A stretch of 64,000 nucleotides of DNA from Poronia punctata. Its lineage: Eukaryota; Ascomycota; Sordariomycetes; Xylariales; Xylariaceae. The translations under genes and the position numbers were made by a program. Positions 1-11,873 of the stretch are shown piece after piece (position 1 is the first letter of the stretch; each line of letters begins with the position of its first letter). The notes under the pieces are model-generated. The model was given only the letters and a program-made list of their open reading frames with translations, was not told the DNA's origin and made no database searches. The stretch spans positions 107,372 to 171,371 of the forward strand of contig MU401501.1 of assembly GCA_022579005.1 (NCBI GenBank). Direction: 5' to 3'.

Positions 1-3000
1 ACCTGCGTCTAGTAAACTAGGTAGGTATTCCGAAGGTGGGGGTGACGGACAAAGGAAAGGGAAGAGCGGAGAGGAGAGGAGAGGAGAATAGAAGTGGTGG
101 AACAAAGAAGAGGCGTCTGTGAGATTATAATAATAAAAACAAGGTTTGATGGTTCCCCTGCGGGTCGGTTGGTCGGTCGGTTCTTCCTGCGACCGTAAAT
201 GCAGCCAAAACACGCGGTTCGTCGACCGAGGTGGTATTTTTCCGTTCCTGTTTGTTTGTTTGTTTGTGCTTCCTATCCAGCCTTCTTTTTACTTTACTTT
301 AGTTTACTGCTTTATTTGGGAGCAACTTAACTTACTACATCTTGGTTTCGCGTATGATGAGTATTATAGCAAGGTTACATACAGTTTTTGTTTGCTTTGC
401 TTTGCATCTCGGAAACGTCAACCGATTCCAAGTCTAAAAAAACCCGGATCGCCTGTCCCGTTAGCAACCGTTCTGTGTATCTGACAGCTCAGCTAACCTA
501 GTTTAGCGGCATATGCTAAAAGTTTAGGTCTGCTACCTAATACCTATCGTGCATTACATTAGCCTTGGTATAAAAAAAAAGTAGGTAATAACAGCTTCCT
601 TCTTGAAACTTGATGGAGCAGGGTCCGATGCGTGACATTCTGTATTCGATCGATCTACAATACTGGTCCTGCATTATACCCCTCCTGTCTAGACTAAGCT
701 CTTCTGTGCAGAAATACGAAGATGTGCTCCGTTGATTAATGTGCCAATGGTGAGGGGATAGGAACAGAGGATTACCTATCTCGTTTCGTCAAGTTTTAGT
801 TGATGTTTGACTCTGTTGTTATTCTATATATTGTGAGATAGGGTAGAACAACCTCCAGAAGGCCGGAAAAATGCCAAGACACATGTTCACCCGACCAACC
901 TAACCTAATATTTTCAAGGTTAGCGGGAATCGGGATTGAAAATAATTATGTAGGTATTAGGTAGGTACCTATTGACCGCGGCAGGTCCGCGTTGATAGAA
1001 AATTACCTACCTAACCCCAAAGAAAAAGAGATGATGCATCATGATCTGCTCTCATGCAGAGAAAACGGGTCACGGCAAACGAGAAATTGACAAGGCAAAT
1101 AGGGGATCGGCCGGTCGGTCGGTCGGTACCTATTAGACTTGAAGTCTGGGTAGACATGCAACATGTCAAAATGCAAGATTTCCTTGTCGGAGGGCATTTC
1201 CCAAGGGGGCTTAGGGCGGATAGGATGGCGATCAGCGGTCTGGTAAGCTGCGACCGCCCCCCTTCTCTACGATCATTTATGCCAGATTGCGATACAGATA
1301 TCCGTAGCAGCAAAAATGTTGGTTTTTTGCTTTTCTTTTTCGACAACGGCTTTATGAGGCTCAAAATGGTAGAACCTCATCTGATGATTAAGAAAAAGAG
1401 ACAAGGTCGTTTTAAACAACACCCTTCTTAAACAACAAATCTCCCGACAACCAGGAGTTGCATTGTTCCTCCTGCCCAGACAAAACTTGGTGAAACTATC
1501 AGAATCAATGCATAGAACAAGGTACTGTATACTTTTTGCCTTATCTCTCGTGTTTTCTCAGCGGGTACCTTACACTTTACATATGTAATGAGCATCGTCC
1601 TACCAATACCCGGAATAGGCCTCGCTTACCGGGATAGGCTAATAATCCTTCTTTTCTACGAACAAATTCGTACACGTACATGCTGCTTGCGCAATGCGCA
1701 CAGACACTTGGGACAGAAGGGCCAGGGCACCCCGATTTTGTTTCTCCTGGACCGGTCTTGGCCACTTGATCAAGGTAGATCCGGAAGTTGGTCTTTGCTG
1801 AGTAACTACTGCAGGTGGTCACACATGGTACAGAAGGTATCTCATACCTAACCTAGGTACCTCCTACAGATACACACATACTCGTAGGTATTCTATGTGG
1901 TTTGTACGAGTACGTAAGATGAATGTACCGACTGTGAGTTTCCTGCCTGCCCGCCCCTACCTGGTGCCTGGCGGTTGCTAGGTACTGTGTAAACAGTAAT
2001 AATCAACACATGCAACACTCCCACTTATTAGGCAGGGATGATTGCACGGGGATGGCGTACCGTGATGGAGACAAATCTGGAGAAACGATCTTGTCGCTTG
2101 CATATCACAACTTTTTAGCTAGACTACCTAGACTAGTGATCATGACCTTCTTTTTTCTTGTACTCGTAGATAGGTAGAAATCTTGTCCAATCGGAGATTT
2201 AACAACCGTTACACTGTTTCTGAAATAAGTGGCCAAATACATGTATACTAAAGATTGATCTGGCTTAGGAGCGTCTATCATAAACGACTGCCCCAGCTTG
2301 AGATGAGGACCCTGCTGGAAGCACCAAGTACAAGACAAGCTTCGCGTTTATTCGTGTCTTTGCTGGTGGTTGAGTTTGGTCGGCTCCTCTGCACGCTTAA
2401 TTAATTAATTAATCACCTACTATCTTTGTTAGAAGAGCCAAAAAGATAGATAGAGAACAAGAAACATAGAGAAAGAAGGAGCTATCGGGATATTATACGA
2501 GGTATAATGAACAGGCAGTTGAATGGATAACCTAATCTCAATGACGAAACGATAGGAAAGGAAGGAAGGAAGGAAGGAAAGAAGCACACACAAGATACCA
2601 AGGTTAGGTAGGTACTACACGCTAGATATACTACGTACGAGTACCTACATATTTTATCAACATTGGGAAGCATCAATGGATAGAGTGGCTTTATGTATAA
2701 CGCACATCAAAAGCCGACGGCACCAGACTGGGCAGCCTACCCTAGCCAATCTCCGATCCTCGAAAGGGGACGCCTACAAGGCCGAGCTCTCTCCCCTGCT
2801 CGTGTACGTGCTAGAAGATCTTGCGGTGTGATACGCGAGTTGTGTTGGTGCTGTGGTGCCCGCGTAAACAACCCCTGATTCCTAGGTAGGTACTTAGTCT
2901 ACTAGATACTCGTAGCCTAGACCTGGTACCTGTGGGAGCTTCCTGCCTGTTATTGAAGCTCGGGGAGGACGAGGGCAGAGAGCTTCGTGAAGTGGGTGGT

Positions 3001-3627
3001 CTTTTGGCTGCCTAATGCTAGACTAAAGCTTCTTTCTCATCAGGATCTGTTGCCCCGTTTACAGTCGGTACGCCGGTCTATCCATCCTACTGCATATGAT
3101 GCTCATCGAAAAGTTGGTCCTTCGTTTCCCCCCCTTTTGCTAACCTATACCTACCGCCTAACGACCAGGGGGGAAGTCTAGGTTCAACCCCAGGTTAGCT
3201 CAAGGGAAGGGGGAAAGTATGCGGAAAGAGCGGTGGGCAAAGTCTCTACTATCGCTTGGCTTCACGGCTGTCACTCTTCCACGTCTAGGAGCAGGCGGGC
3301 AGGCAGGCAGGCAGAGAGAGCAAAGGCGGAGACGGACTGGAGTCTGGACTACATCAAAACACCAACGAGAGGATACGGCACCCTGCATTGTCCCGCGTAT
3401 GCCTCGCCGCCTGGCGTTTGTGTAGGAAGGGGGGAGAGGGGCGACTGGCTAGGTTTAATCTAATGAGACTTGTTATGAGACCAGCGTCTGGGTCCTGCCA
3501 ATGGTCAGAGGTCAGAGACCCCCTACCTATATTGTCTATGTATTAATGAAAAGCTAGAACGCGAACGACCAAAGAGAAAGGCTTACGGGTATCCCTGGAA
3601 CCTAAAACTTGTCAATCTTGCAGGCGG

Positions 3628-3709
<82 letters not shown>

Positions 3710-5392
3710 CGGGCCGNNNNNNNNNNCGCCATGCACCACTCTTTCCCCACCCGACGATATTACGATCTACACTCCAAATCTTAAGGCTTACGGGTATCCC
3801 TGGAACCTAAAACTTTTCAATCTTGCAGGCCCCCCCCCCCCCCCCCCCCCCCCCTACTCAGCAAGACGCTGCCGACCTATCCTACACGAACAAACAGGGG
3901 CTTGATGGAGTGTCCAAGACGGCTCAAGATGTGATTCGGGACTTGTGGCGATGAGTCACGGAGATGTCTTCTATGAATGGATCCATCGACTAACCTAGAT
4001 ACGTGTCCCATTCGTTCACTAGGATTCCAATCTGAATGGGCCGTGATGTGAAAGCTCTGGCGGTGAGAAGAAGGGACGGCCGCGCGTTCCGGGCTTAATC
4101 CCTTCTTGCTTGCTTGTTTTTGTTTAAGGGAGGGGGCGCCCTATTATATCTACAGATGCGGATGGCTCCCAAAGTAAGATAGATTGTACCGATCCCAGCT
4201 TCACCCTCCGGCAGATCATACTAATCTCACGTTAAGGGTGGTCGTGTACCATGATACACAAAAGTCATCATATTCCGCCCTGCCAAACGAGAGGGAAAAA
4301 AGATCAGACGTGGGTCCGAACCAATGTTTAAGCGTAAGTACTCCCCCCCCCCCTACCTAACCTTCCCTTATTGATAGGTTGAGACTGTCACCACCACGAC
4401 GCAGGGGAAAACAAGAGGCTCGTATACCGCCTCCGACCTATAAGAATGTATTCATTACCTGCATTATCACTCGATACTATGTCCTGATTCTGTGGGGTTG
4501 ATGGGAACAAATCGGGTGGTTCAGATAAGGGGGTTCCCCTCCGTTGCCCGTGTATGTGTGTGTACTGTACGTGTGCTGCGTTCCAAGGACAAAATCCGGG
4601 AAAAGAAAGAAAAAGAAAAAGAAAAAAGCCTTGCGCTGGCAAGTGACACGGGGACGATCTATATGACTGGTCCTTCTATACTCTTTCTTCTTGATTGATT
4701 TCTCGTAGCACGATGTACGGCATTTACTTATTTTCTTCCCACCTCTCACCTCTCACCTCCCACACCTCCCGTTCGATTGGAGAAAGATGCTATGCCTAGG
4801 CCCTTTTGCTTCGGAATTCCGGTTAGTAGCTGCGTTTGAATTGGTTTGTGATAGGTGTTTTATGGAAACAAAACGTGTGCCGAATAAGTTTGATGTTGAT
4901 GGTAATTGTAGCTACATACCTAAATAGTAACACTTGGGTATTTTGATATAGATGGCGAACATGTCGCGCTTGCGCTCACAGTCGTTGGTCTAGCACAGAA
5001 CAAGGCGACAATACTATACACGATATAATAATGAGGTGATATTTCATTACATGAGTGAACCCTGGCTGCATTCTTCTGGGACCCCTATACAGCCACGATA
5101 TAAGCTGAGCATAAATGAGAAAATATAGCTTTATATTTAGGGGTCGTTATAACATTGTAGTATTGGCGCCAGGAAGGCCAACTCTAGCTGTTAGAGTAGC
5201 TCATTACTTTATATTCAAGCCATGCGTAGTACACTAGGAACTACTCATACGAGTACAGCCCCGAGCCCCTCTACACGAGCTGGAAACGTACGAGGTAGGT
5301 AAACTAGCTATCTAGGAATCCACGATGCAACTCCCTCAACGAGTATTATACATCAGAGGGATTTCAGTTCTCAGTCACAGCAAGCTAGGTAG
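1..5392. other. gene-poor intergenic DNA with an assembly gap
   Basis: I found no protein gene or RNA gene that I can support here. Open frames are short, none resembles a known family, and most overlap frames on the other strand. The DNA holds many copies of AGGTAGGT/ACCTACCT and ACTCGTA-like words, an AAGG microsatellite near 2559-2582, and a 10-N gap at 3717-3726 between homopolymer runs. A gene made of very short exons cannot be excluded. Confidence 0.6.
3578..3854. other. scaffold gap flanked by a 47 bp direct duplication and G/C homopolymers
   Basis: A 47 bp segment occurs at 3578-3624 and again at 3783-3829 with a single G/T difference. The first copy runs into an uninterrupted G run (3629-3709) and the Ns at 3717-3726; the second runs into a C run (3830-3854). 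The simplest reading is one locus assembled twice on either side of a homopolymer that could not be sequenced, not a real duplication. Confidence 0.8.
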
Positions 5393-6778
5393 TTATTCCT
5401 TCCCCAACAACCTCTCGCAGAGCTCACCCCTCGAGAGCTCAGCCCCATCCTTCACCAACGCAACCAACTCCTCATGCGTAGCCAATCTAAGCCCTTTACC
5501 AAGCAAGTTAGCCGTATCTACCAACCAGCCATTGAAATCATCAATCTCGGTCTGTTTGCCGGCCCGCATATCCTGCAACATGGAGCTCGTGTTGGCGGCC
5601 ACCTTTTCGCCCACACCAAGGACCATGGTCCTGAGACGCGGGAAGGAAAACCGCTCGAGGAGCTCTTGGCGGTTTCGAAGCAGTATATCATCGCTCTTCG
5701 GGTCAGTGATGAGTGTCGTGAGAGTATCGCTAGCCTCTCGTACGAGATTATCCACGACGAGCGAGAGCTTGTCGTCGTTTCCCGAGGTGACGAATAACTC
5801 GCCGTTCTTGCATCGCAGGACGGCCGTTAACGGGTTGATGACGGCGTTGACGACGAGTTTCTCCAGCTGCGCTATCCAGAGGTCCTGTCTCGATACCCGA
5901 CGGGCATCTAGACCCGGGGCGGAGGCGATCTGTCGCATCAGGTATTCGGCTTGGGGATTGTTAGCGGAGACGGGACCGACGAGGGCGGTGGCGGGCGCGG
6001 CGTGGACGCTCTTGAAAGGTCCTTGAGATGTGACGCCGTGCGTCGTCACGCATGCGAGCCAGCTCGGGGCCGAACCCGAAGCCGAACCCGAAGCCGAAGC
6101 CGGTCCACCCGGATATCTCGCTCGTACATAGGCGTCTCCGAGGGGCGGCCATAGCTTACACATGCCGTTTTGCGCGAAAGCAACGGCGGATTCGCGGCCG
6201 AGATATCGTCGCAGCCTGTCGACTTGGGGGATAGCGTCCGGCGCTTTCGTGGCGACGATGAGGTTGGCGATTTTCCCCCGTACCTCCGCGGCTGCTCCCG
6301 GCGTTTCGTTCTCGGTCCACCACTCGATGTCGAAGTCGACGTCCTTTTGCGCGTGTCCGTCTCGCGTGAGGAGCTCGATCCCCGGGTTTGAAGCCCACTG
6401 CTCGAGAAGTTCCCGCCGGTGGACCACGAGCGTGATGGGTGGTCGGTCGGGTAGTCGGGATAGACACATGGCGTATAGACGGCCGATGTTGCCGACGCCC
6501 AAGATGTAGATCCTCCGCCTCCTCCGATCATCATCGTCATCTTTATTGGCCCGTGCCGGCCCGTTCACGGTAGAGAGATTCCTTGGTGTCCATGCGTATA
6601 GCCTTGGTGGTTCCGACTCATCCTCTACGATCCGCCGGAGCCATGGAGGAGGCGGACCCCCACTCTGCATCCTGACGAGGGTGGGGAAACGTGCGAGGAG
6701 CGGCGCTCTATGTAAACTCGCGATATTATTCCGTGGACAAGAAGATATGGCCGTGATTGTTGCCATAATGGCACGCAT
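5393..6778 (-). CDS. ketopantoate reductase (PanE/ApbA) family protein, possibly mitochondrial
   Basis: Single-exon gene of 461 aa. The family reduces 2-dehydropantoate to pantoate with NADPH in pantothenate/CoA synthesis, but many fungal members have not been tested, so the substrate is inferred. A Rossmann motif GVGNIG lies at about residues 94-99 after a beta-strand-like YIL. The C-terminal half carries the family's helical segment KLVVNAVINPLTAVL. The first ATG in frame is at 6778; the open frame extends five codons further but without an ATG. Residues 1-37 are rich in Arg, Ser and Ala with no acidic residue, which looks like a mitochondrial presequence. A Ser/Ala/Gly repeat is encoded near 6070-6100. 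A DDDDD-RRRRR run sits just before the Rossmann fold. The gene is divergent from the LPMO gene, sharing 1.46 kb of upstream DNA. Confidence 0.85.
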   Translation of the reverse strand: MRAIMATITAISSCPRNNIASLHRAPLLARFPTLVRMQSGGPPPPWLRRIVEDESEPPRLYAWTPRNLSTVNGPARANKDDDDDRRRRRIYILGVGNIGRLYAMCLSRLPDRPPITLVVHRRELLEQWASNPGIELLTRDGHAQKDVDFDIEWWTENETPGAAAEVRGKIANLIVATKAPDAIPQVDRLRRYLGRESAVAFAQNGMCKLWPPLGDAYVRARYPGGPASASGSASGSAPSWLACVTTHGVTSQGPFKSVHAAPATALVGPVSANNPQAEYLMRQIASAPGLDARRVSRQDLWIAQLEKLVVNAVINPLTAVLRCKNGELFVTSGNDDKLSLVVDNLVREASDTLTTLITDPKSDDILLRNRQELLERFSFPRLRTMVLGVGEKVAANTSSMLQDMRAGKQTEIDDFNGWLVDTANLLGKGLRLATHEELVALVKDGAELSRGELCERLLGKE

Positions 6779-8234
6779 GATTCGCCCGGCCAACCTAGGC
6801 TCCTGCTCATCCCATGCCAGCTAATAGCGCTTATTTAGAACATGTATCTGGCCATTATTAGAACTTTCTTACGTAGGCTGAGCAGTAAACTTGACGTATC
6901 GATTACCGCAATACCCCAGACACCAGCTGCCAGGTCGAGTCTCACGATGAATCAAATGAAAGAGTGAGAATAAGAAGCGTGTTGGTGGAAGCTTTCCCCC
7001 CCCCCAACGGCAAAACCTCGGCCACCTACCCTGGAGTTCGTAGGTAGTGCGTCATTGTCTTTTTTGATTTCCTCAAAGCCTTTGTTTGCATAGACGCCGC
7101 CAGCCAAACCATTAGAAATGTTGAAACCATCAAAGAACAAACAATCATCAATTGCCATTCAAGAGATTGTCGAGACTAGTAAACTTACCAAGAAATAACG
7201 ATCCTTAGGTGCGTAGAGAGCGCTAATCTTATCAAGATACCTACTTACTTTACTCAGGTTAACCTTCATTTTCCGACTATCGTTCGTGTCCATCAGCGCT
7301 CACGCTCTTTCTGATAAACCTGCTAACCTAGCCTAGCCTGTACTCGTATGTATAAGTTATGCCTTGGCCTAACCTACTAAGGTGGTGATCCGAAGCGAGA
7401 GGACGTAAAACGAGCAGGAATCGATAAGAGGGCACAGTTGCCTCTACTTACTATACATTCTAAGGTATGTATCAGTCCTTCCAATTCAAAGTTGAATGCC
7501 TCTATGTGACTAATGATATATGTTCCTTATCACCTACCATCCATCATCCATCACCAATCTATTCTATCCATTGACCCCAACACCAACAACCCGCAGCAGA
7601 ACAATCCATCTATATTCATTTTCCATTCTAGGAGAAAATAGATATCGCCTCTTTGTGAGGTGCATGTGATATGGAGATCATTACTATTTTGAATTGCGGC
7701 GAGTTAGGACCCCCCTTTCTGTTTTGTCTGTTCCTCCGTTTAACATTTTACCGGAGTGGGGAGAAGGGGGGGGGGGGGGGGGGTTATTATAACGGGCCGG
7801 ACGGAGAGTCCGGAGACAGAAGAAAACTCAACGCCCAAATAAGTTTCTCCGTCTTGCAGCAGTACTCGTGAGGTGTCGAATGTTAGATGGAAAGCAATAT
7901 GGTAGGTTAGGTTAGGCTAGGTAACATTCCAGGAGTTTGGAGAAAGAATGAAAAGACATGGATATAGATTAAAAACCTTTGATATATATATTAATCGGGG
8001 TAAGTCAAGGCGTTCACTCGATTCGGTCTTCAGTTAGGGGACCCCTTTATATAAGTAAGTAGGTATTTATTACAACAATTGAGTGAGGTAAAAGACAAGT
8101 TTGCTTGTTTGCTTGTTTGTTTGTAGATATCTATTTTACTCCTCGTTCTAGGATAGTTATAGTTGTCATTGATCAAGCGTAAAGAATCAACCAGTCTCAA
8201 AGAAAGAAAGAAAGAAAGAAAGAACCTCGACAAA
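6779..8234. other. divergent intergenic region between reductase and LPMO genes
   Basis: This stretch must hold both promoters. It contains a G run at 7766-7783, several GTAGGTAG-type words, and a (GAAA)n tract at about 8202-8222 ending just before the LPMO start codon. I see no open frame with family resemblance and no tRNA. Confidence 0.6.
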
Positions 8235-8920
8235 ATGTTTTCCTCAACCCTCCTCCTCCCCCTGGCAACCCTAGCCGCCCTCGTCCACGGCCACGGTTAC
8301 ATCCTCACGCCATCGATGCGAATGCCAGGAAACACCACCACATCCGCGTGCGGCACCCAAGTAGTAGAAGCAATCCTATCAGACAAGACATCGCACGTGG
8401 AAGGACTACCGGAAATAGCCAGCACGGACCCAGACTACGACGCATCCAAGTGCAACCTATGGCTATGTCGAGGCGTGCAATACGAAGAAGACGGTGACGA
8501 CGCACCACAGACATACGCCCTGGGCGAGATCGTCAATATAAAAATCAACCTGACGATTCCCCATCTCGGCAGCGCCAATGTTTCCGTAGTCGATACAAAG
8601 ACGGACACTATCGTGGGCGAGGGCGAACCGCTGCTTCTCTGGTCCGAGGGATATGCGGATGAACTGCTGTTTTATGGCGATGGACTGCCGGCTAATCAGA
8701 CGGATTTCAATATCACTATCCCCGATACGCTGGAGGGGAAATGTGCCGAGGCGGGCGAATGTGTAAGTTTTGCATGAGAATGTCTTGACGAAAAGTTGGG
8801 AGAGCAGGCGGGGAAACTAATGAATTCTATCCTGTCTAGGTTATTCAGTGGTGGTGGTACGGCGAAGGGGCGGACCAAACTTACGAGTCTTGCATCGACT
8901 TCACCATCGCCTCTGATTAG
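8235..8920 (+). CDS. secreted AA16-type lytic polysaccharide monooxygenase
   Basis: Two exons, 8235-8762 and 8840-8920, joined across a 77 nt intron (gtaagt...ctag, branch-like actaat); product 202 aa. A hydrophobic signal peptide (residues 1-19, ending VHG) would expose His20 as the mature N-terminus, as needed for the LPMO copper histidine brace. His110 in IPHLGSANVS is the likely second ligand and Tyr191 in QTYESC the likely axial residue. Cys39, 73, 78, 170, 176 and 194 could form three disulfides. The string VIQWWW before ADQTYESCID matches the ascomycete family that I recall as AA16; AA16 enzymes oxidatively cleave cellulose with copper and a reductant. No cellulose-binding module is present. 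The frame stops with TAG, directly followed in frame by five Gly-Thr codon pairs that look like a lost linker. The upstream in-frame extension lacks an ATG, so 8235 is the start. Confidence 0.8.
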
Positions 8921-9412
8921 GGCACCGGCACCGGCACCGGCACCGGCACGGACGGACGGACTGACGAATGGCGGAAGGATTTGACATTTCTGTTAACCTA
9001 GATTGGGCGCTTGCGGGGAATAGGTAGACCACCCAAAGCGCGTATGTACTCGGAAGTCTCATAAAGACTTGCTCTGATAGAGGATGAGATGATGAGCCAG
9101 AGGGATGGATTATCTTTAGGATAACTGCACATTGCAAATCATGTAACATGCATGTGCTTTGAACAGACACTAAACATTCGATAAAAAAGCAACGAAAGAA
9201 ACTGTACACGTATAAATATTCCCTAACATCGTTTGATCGTCGCTCAGACACCTCCAGCCCCTTTCCATATCCTCCCTTACAAGGTAGGACCACATGTCGT
9301 CTAGAATACCTCAAAATGCATCTTCGGCACAGACTCTTTTAGTATCCAAAACAGACGGTTACCAGTATTCGTCATTATACAGTATATTTACTACCAAAGC
9401 TTGCCCTATCGT
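8921..9412. other. convergent 3' region between LPMO and Mpv17-family genes
   Basis: Here the plus-strand LPMO gene and the minus-strand membrane protein gene end facing each other. A GGCACC hexamer repeat begins right after the LPMO stop (8921-8950). Nothing else is supportable. Confidence 0.6.
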
Positions 9413-10401
9413 TTAGTAAGGGGGGTTGGGTCCAATGTTAGGGTAGTTCTCGGGATGCTGTGGCGGGGGAGGTCCCATTTGGGTAGGGCGGCCGTCGCCG
9501 AAATGCTTCTTTCGCAGAGCCGCAAGCCGCTTCTTCTTGGTCACCGTGTTGATGTAGGTGCCGATCACGAAAGCGACAAAGTTGAAGAAAGGCATCCAGG
9601 CGACCTCGGGCAGGAACTGCTGCGCGAAGGCCAGGCAGAGAGGCGACGTGACCCAAGACACCTTCATCACCCTCATGAATCCCACTCGTACCGTCGCGCG
9701 AACTTGATGGTATGTCCGGGCGCCGGCAATGAGGGCCATAGCAACGAGGTACACCGAGTTCTGGATTGGTGCAATCTGCGGAAACATAGCGCATTAGCGT
9801 GCCATACGCGGGGGAAAAAAACGGGTTTGACCATTGCCCTTCCAGGTTTAGGACTCACCACTAAGTTGCTGACGAGAATCTGCAGGATCTTGGCCCGCAG
9901 ACTCGTGCGACCCTTGAAGGCTTTTTGTAGCAACCAGATCAGGAAGTGACCAAGAGGTGCGCTGACGATGGCGCCGTATGCAGCCATCTTGGGCACTCGG
10001 GAGGTGAAGTAGTGGCCATGCTTGTTACGGTCTTTGGCGAGCCAAGAAGCGAGGAACTCCTGGAGACCGGCGAGCGTGCCCGACGTGAGCATCTTGGTGC
10101 GCAGCGGGTTCTTTTCGAGCTCATTGATATATGCCTACGTCAATCAAGAGGTTAGCGCACCGCTTTACACGCGCCACTAGAAACGGCCCCCTCGAATGGA
10201 AAAAGTCAAATCAGTACGGCTACATACCATCAGGTATCCCTTGGTGCCGGCATTCTTCTTTCCGCCAGTAATCGCGGTGCCGATGGCCTCGGCGAAGGGA
10301 TGCTTCCCACTGGTTCCGGGTAGAGGGCCATCATGGGGGATGGTTCCTCTGACAGCTTCGGTCACCTTTTCGACCGTGTCCCTCTCGACCTTGATCGACA
10401 T
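9413..10401 (-). CDS. Mpv17/PMP22 family integral membrane protein
   Basis: Three exons on the minus strand: 10228-10401, 9859-10134 and 9413-9775, with introns of 93 and 83 nt and standard GT-AG ends; product 270 aa. Exon junctions are all phase 0 and rejoin the family sequence cleanly (KGYLM / AYINELEKNPLRTKM, then SNLV / IAPIQNSVYL). The family includes peroxisomal PXMP2/PMP22 and mitochondrial Sym1/Mpv17, four-helix membrane proteins thought to form small channels. The C-terminal hallmark is visible as VAWMPFFNFVAFVIGTYINT. The N-terminal 58 residues are hydrophilic and the last 25 are Pro-rich (GPPPP... PNPPY). Peroxisome versus mitochondrion cannot be decided from sequence here; the overall pattern is nearer the PMP22 branch. 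Confidence 0.85.
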
Positions 10402-11553
10402 AGTCCCGAATATTTAGGCAATGGCAAGGGGGATATCCGATATAAAAACTAAAGCGGGCCAGATCAGTACAACTTCCAGGTGAATTCGGCCGATGAGATG
10501 GTTGTGAACGATCGGGTAAGGGTTTTGTGGTGGTCCAATTGATTTGTTTACATCCGGCTTGCTGAGCCTCGGTAGAAACAGCCGAGGGTTTTGGCGACAA
10601 TAACACAAGCGTGTTACCGGAGAAACGGGCTGGAAGTGTGTAGGGATGGAAGCTTACGGTCGCGCGATACAAGAGTTGTCGCCGTTAGTTATGGCGGGGT
10701 TCGAGGACCATCGGTATGGTTATCGTCGTCTTCGTCGTCGTCGTCGTCGCAGATTGTCGTGTCGTCGGCAGGAATTGGGCTGGCGGTGGGTAGAAAAGGG
10801 AGGTTGGTTGACTGATTGGCGAGAAATGAGATTGGGGAGCGCGTGGGCGCCAGCTATCCCCTTCACAGCTAATAACCTAACGTAGGTACCTATTCCGCTT
10901 GTTGTTGCGCGACGTGGATAGTGGGTCTAGGACGTTCTGGACCAATACTATCGACCCGTTGCTACGATGACAACAATGGTACTATGTACATCGAGCTCCC
11001 TTGGCCCTTAATTACGAGTACATGCACTCTTCCAAGTACTACAAGTGCTTACTCGTACATTCTCTCATCTTCACATCCAATTTACACCACCCACCACGAA
11101 CTGCAAGCTAAACAGCTTTGGTAAATACCTATTTTGATGACCTTATATCTATATTTATCTTATAGGTTTCTGTCGGTTCCCCAGGTGTCTCTGTCTATAT
11201 GTTGATAGAGACTGGCGTTAAGAGACCGTGTTATCAGTACCTAATGGCATCTACTTGTAGATACCTTGGGCTACCCGTGGAAGAAGAAACGATGATACCC
11301 TCTGATAGGCGCAAATAGACCGAATACATGATACTGTCGTCTACACATATCGGAGAAGTACACAGTTCCCGGGATCTGAAAATGCTCATGCCGCTTTGAC
11401 CAACTTCACTTATGACTTATGTAGGTATGTATTTAGTCAGTTTGCTTGCTTTAGACATACGTACCTGAAGTAGGCATCTGGCACCCTTCAATTCTGTGGG
11501 GGAGCACTGGAAATCCATGGAGATGTATCCGGGGAGTAGGCTAGACATGAGTA
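10402..11553. other. upstream region of the Mpv17-family gene, up to the transposon edge
   Basis: Probable promoter and 5' leader of the minus-strand membrane protein gene. It includes a GTC/GTT trinucleotide repeat around 10720-10750. Base composition is normal up to about 11550, where the AT-rich block begins. I see no gene. Confidence 0.55.
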
Positions 11554-11775
11554 CCGCAGCGGGACCCGTAGAGTGGTAACAAGTCCAATAAGGCTTGTTA
11601 AATAATGAAGTCTTCTAATCAGAGCAAGACTTGTTTGTTAAACAAGACTTGTTAGACAAACAAGACTTGTTAGGTAAACAAGACTTGTTAGGCAAACAAG
11701 ACTTGTTAGACTTGCTAAGCTAAATAAAACTTGTTAAGCAAATAAGACTTGTTAATAAAACAAGACTTATTAGGC
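11554..11775 (+). repeat. left terminal inverted repeat with subterminal palindrome array
   Basis: The outer end CCGCAGCGGGAC... is followed from about 11623 by roughly seven or eight copies of a 17-18 bp unit whose core AACAAG-A-CTTGTT is a palindrome around one base. The first copies differ mainly by transitions. The same unit occurs inverted at the right end. Such arrays are typical of transposase-binding subterminal repeats; that role is inferred. Confidence 0.75.
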
Positions 11776-11788
11776 TTTTAACTAAAAT

Positions 11789-11873
11789 AAAGCGTTTTAA
11801 TTAGCTAAATATAAAAAATAAAGCATTATAATTAGCTAAATATAAAAAATAAAGCATTATAATTAGCTAAAAA
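11789..11873 (+). repeat. 31 bp tandem repeat, about 2.7 copies
   Basis: Three successive units start AAAGCGTTTT, AAAGCATTAT and AAAGCATTAT and continue with AATTAGCTAAATATAAAA-type sequence. They lie just inside the left subterminal array of the outer transposon. I did not find an equally clear mirror copy on the right side. Confidence 0.75.

Noticed and set aside
3609..3905. Open frame with a long polyglycine run
   Set aside because: It is translated from the G homopolymer and Ns at an assembly gap.
6046..6540. Several open frames of 100-160 residues on both strands
   Set aside because: They are shadows of the ketopantoate reductase-family gene in other frames; only that frame has family motifs.
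10690..10712. GGGTTCGAGGACC resembling a tRNA B box
   Set aside because: No A box or acceptor stem; lies in the 5' region of the Mpv17-family gene.
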